Source: Micromonospora lupini (lineage in GTDB: Bacteria; Actinomycetota; Actinomycetes; Mycobacteriales; Micromonosporaceae). Taken from it: a stretch of DNA of 64,000 nt. The stretch spans positions 1,803,001-1,867,000 of the forward strand of contig NZ_JAPENL010000002.1 in the NCBI RefSeq assembly GCF_026342015.1, in the 5' to 3' direction. Made by a program: the position numbers and the translations under genes. The notes under the pieces were generated by a model. The model was not told the DNA's origin. It made no database searches and saw only the letters and a list, made by a program, of their open reading frames with translations. This document shows positions 63,776 to 64,000 of this stretch, piece by piece; within the stretch, counting starts at the first letter, position 1, and every line of letters starts with the position of its first letter.

Positions 63776-64000
63776 TCAGGCCGGCTGCGGAGTGTCCTCG
63801 TCGGCGAGGACGACCTCCCACGCCTCCACGTCGCGTTCGGTGACAGTGGTGGGGGATTCCAGGTGGTAGGCGCCGCTGGGCAGGATGCCCGCCCCGCCGT
63901 GGCGGGCCAGCACCGCGAGCTGGGCGGCCACGTCCTCGCCCTGGTGTTTCTCGTGCACCCGTCGCCAGAAGTCGAAGCCTCCGGAGTCGACGAGCTTGGC
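63776..64000 (-). CDS. Hypothetical protein, N-terminus beyond the window
   Basis: The minus-strand frame is open from the window edge to a stop at 63776 (74 residues visible: AKLVDSGGFDFWRRVHEKHQ through VVLADEDTPQPA). The acidic C-terminus is ordinary for a soluble protein; no family was recognised. Its upstream part is not in the window, so it is partial, and it is convergent with the GT9 gene. Confidence 0.65.
   Translation of the reverse strand, partial: AKLVDSGGFDFWRRVHEKHQGEDVAAQLAVLARHGGAGILPSGAYHLESPTTVTERDVEAWEVVLADEDTPQPA

Overview
The window is GC-rich DNA (roughly 70% or more in most genes) with frequent GTG starts, 1-4 bp gene overlaps and a gene order typical of actinobacteria. 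Family content and the ssd-tad / helicase-bldG-apgA-hppA / topA / tmk-holB order, which is shared in outline with Streptomyces and Mycobacterium chromosomes, point to a Micromonosporaceae-like actinomycete (inference from gene content; no database search was possible).

Layout. 1-2.6 kb: a lower-GC C5-cytosine methyltransferase with an overlapping candidate restriction endonuclease and a divergent small ribbon-helix-helix-like gene. 3-7.2 kb: a DUF4240 protein and two ECF sigma factor / membrane partner pairs that converge on one shared hairpin. 7.4-13 kb: an Ssd/CpaE-like ATPase and a full Tad (Flp pilus-type) operon behind two DnaA-box sequences; TadB carries an octapeptide repeat insert. 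13-17.5 kb: a LURP-one-like protein, a tiny gene behind a CebR-like palindrome, a DUF1998 helicase, and the BldG/ApgA pair. 17.8-24.7 kb: K+-independent proton-pumping pyrophosphatase, a lipoprotein, a hypothetical protein and topoisomerase I. 24.8-29.5 kb: CapA-like protein, aldonolactone-oxidase-like flavoenzyme with a divergent TetR regulator, and a PLP alanine-racemase-fold enzyme. 29.6-35.7 kb: MFS-thymidylate kinase fusion, DNA polymerase III delta-prime, a YbaB-like / ESX-target-like trio, and a RicT (PSP1) protein.

35.8-50.2 kb: a metallophosphoesterase, tRNA-Thr(CGT), then a type VII secretion (ESX-like) locus. Its plus-strand arm encodes three small WXG100/ESAT-6-class or DUF6507 proteins, a 763-residue polymorphic toxin whose C-terminus has an E-D-ExK nuclease signature, and a candidate immunity protein. 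Its minus-strand arm encodes two uncharacterised proteins, a three-ATPase EccC, a ParA/MinD-like ATPase, EccD and a small membrane protein. A frameshifted 3' relic of one minus-strand gene and a duplicated immunity-gene 3' end lie at the junction, a sign of cassette exchange.

50.4-64 kb: patatin-like lipase, a methyltransferase, two VOC proteins, then a minus-strand group of a 1,205-residue collagen-like secreted protein, a TPR lipoprotein and a fused GT2 glycosyltransferase-methyltransferase, which may form a modified extracellular collagen system. Then come an internally deleted GT1-like relic, an RmlD-like reductase, a PNPOx-family protein, DUF2231, Hsp20, a GT9 glycosyltransferase and one gene cut by the window end.

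The strongest candidates for something new are the T7SS nuclease toxin/immunity locus with its junction relics and the collagen-TPR-GT2/methyltransferase group.
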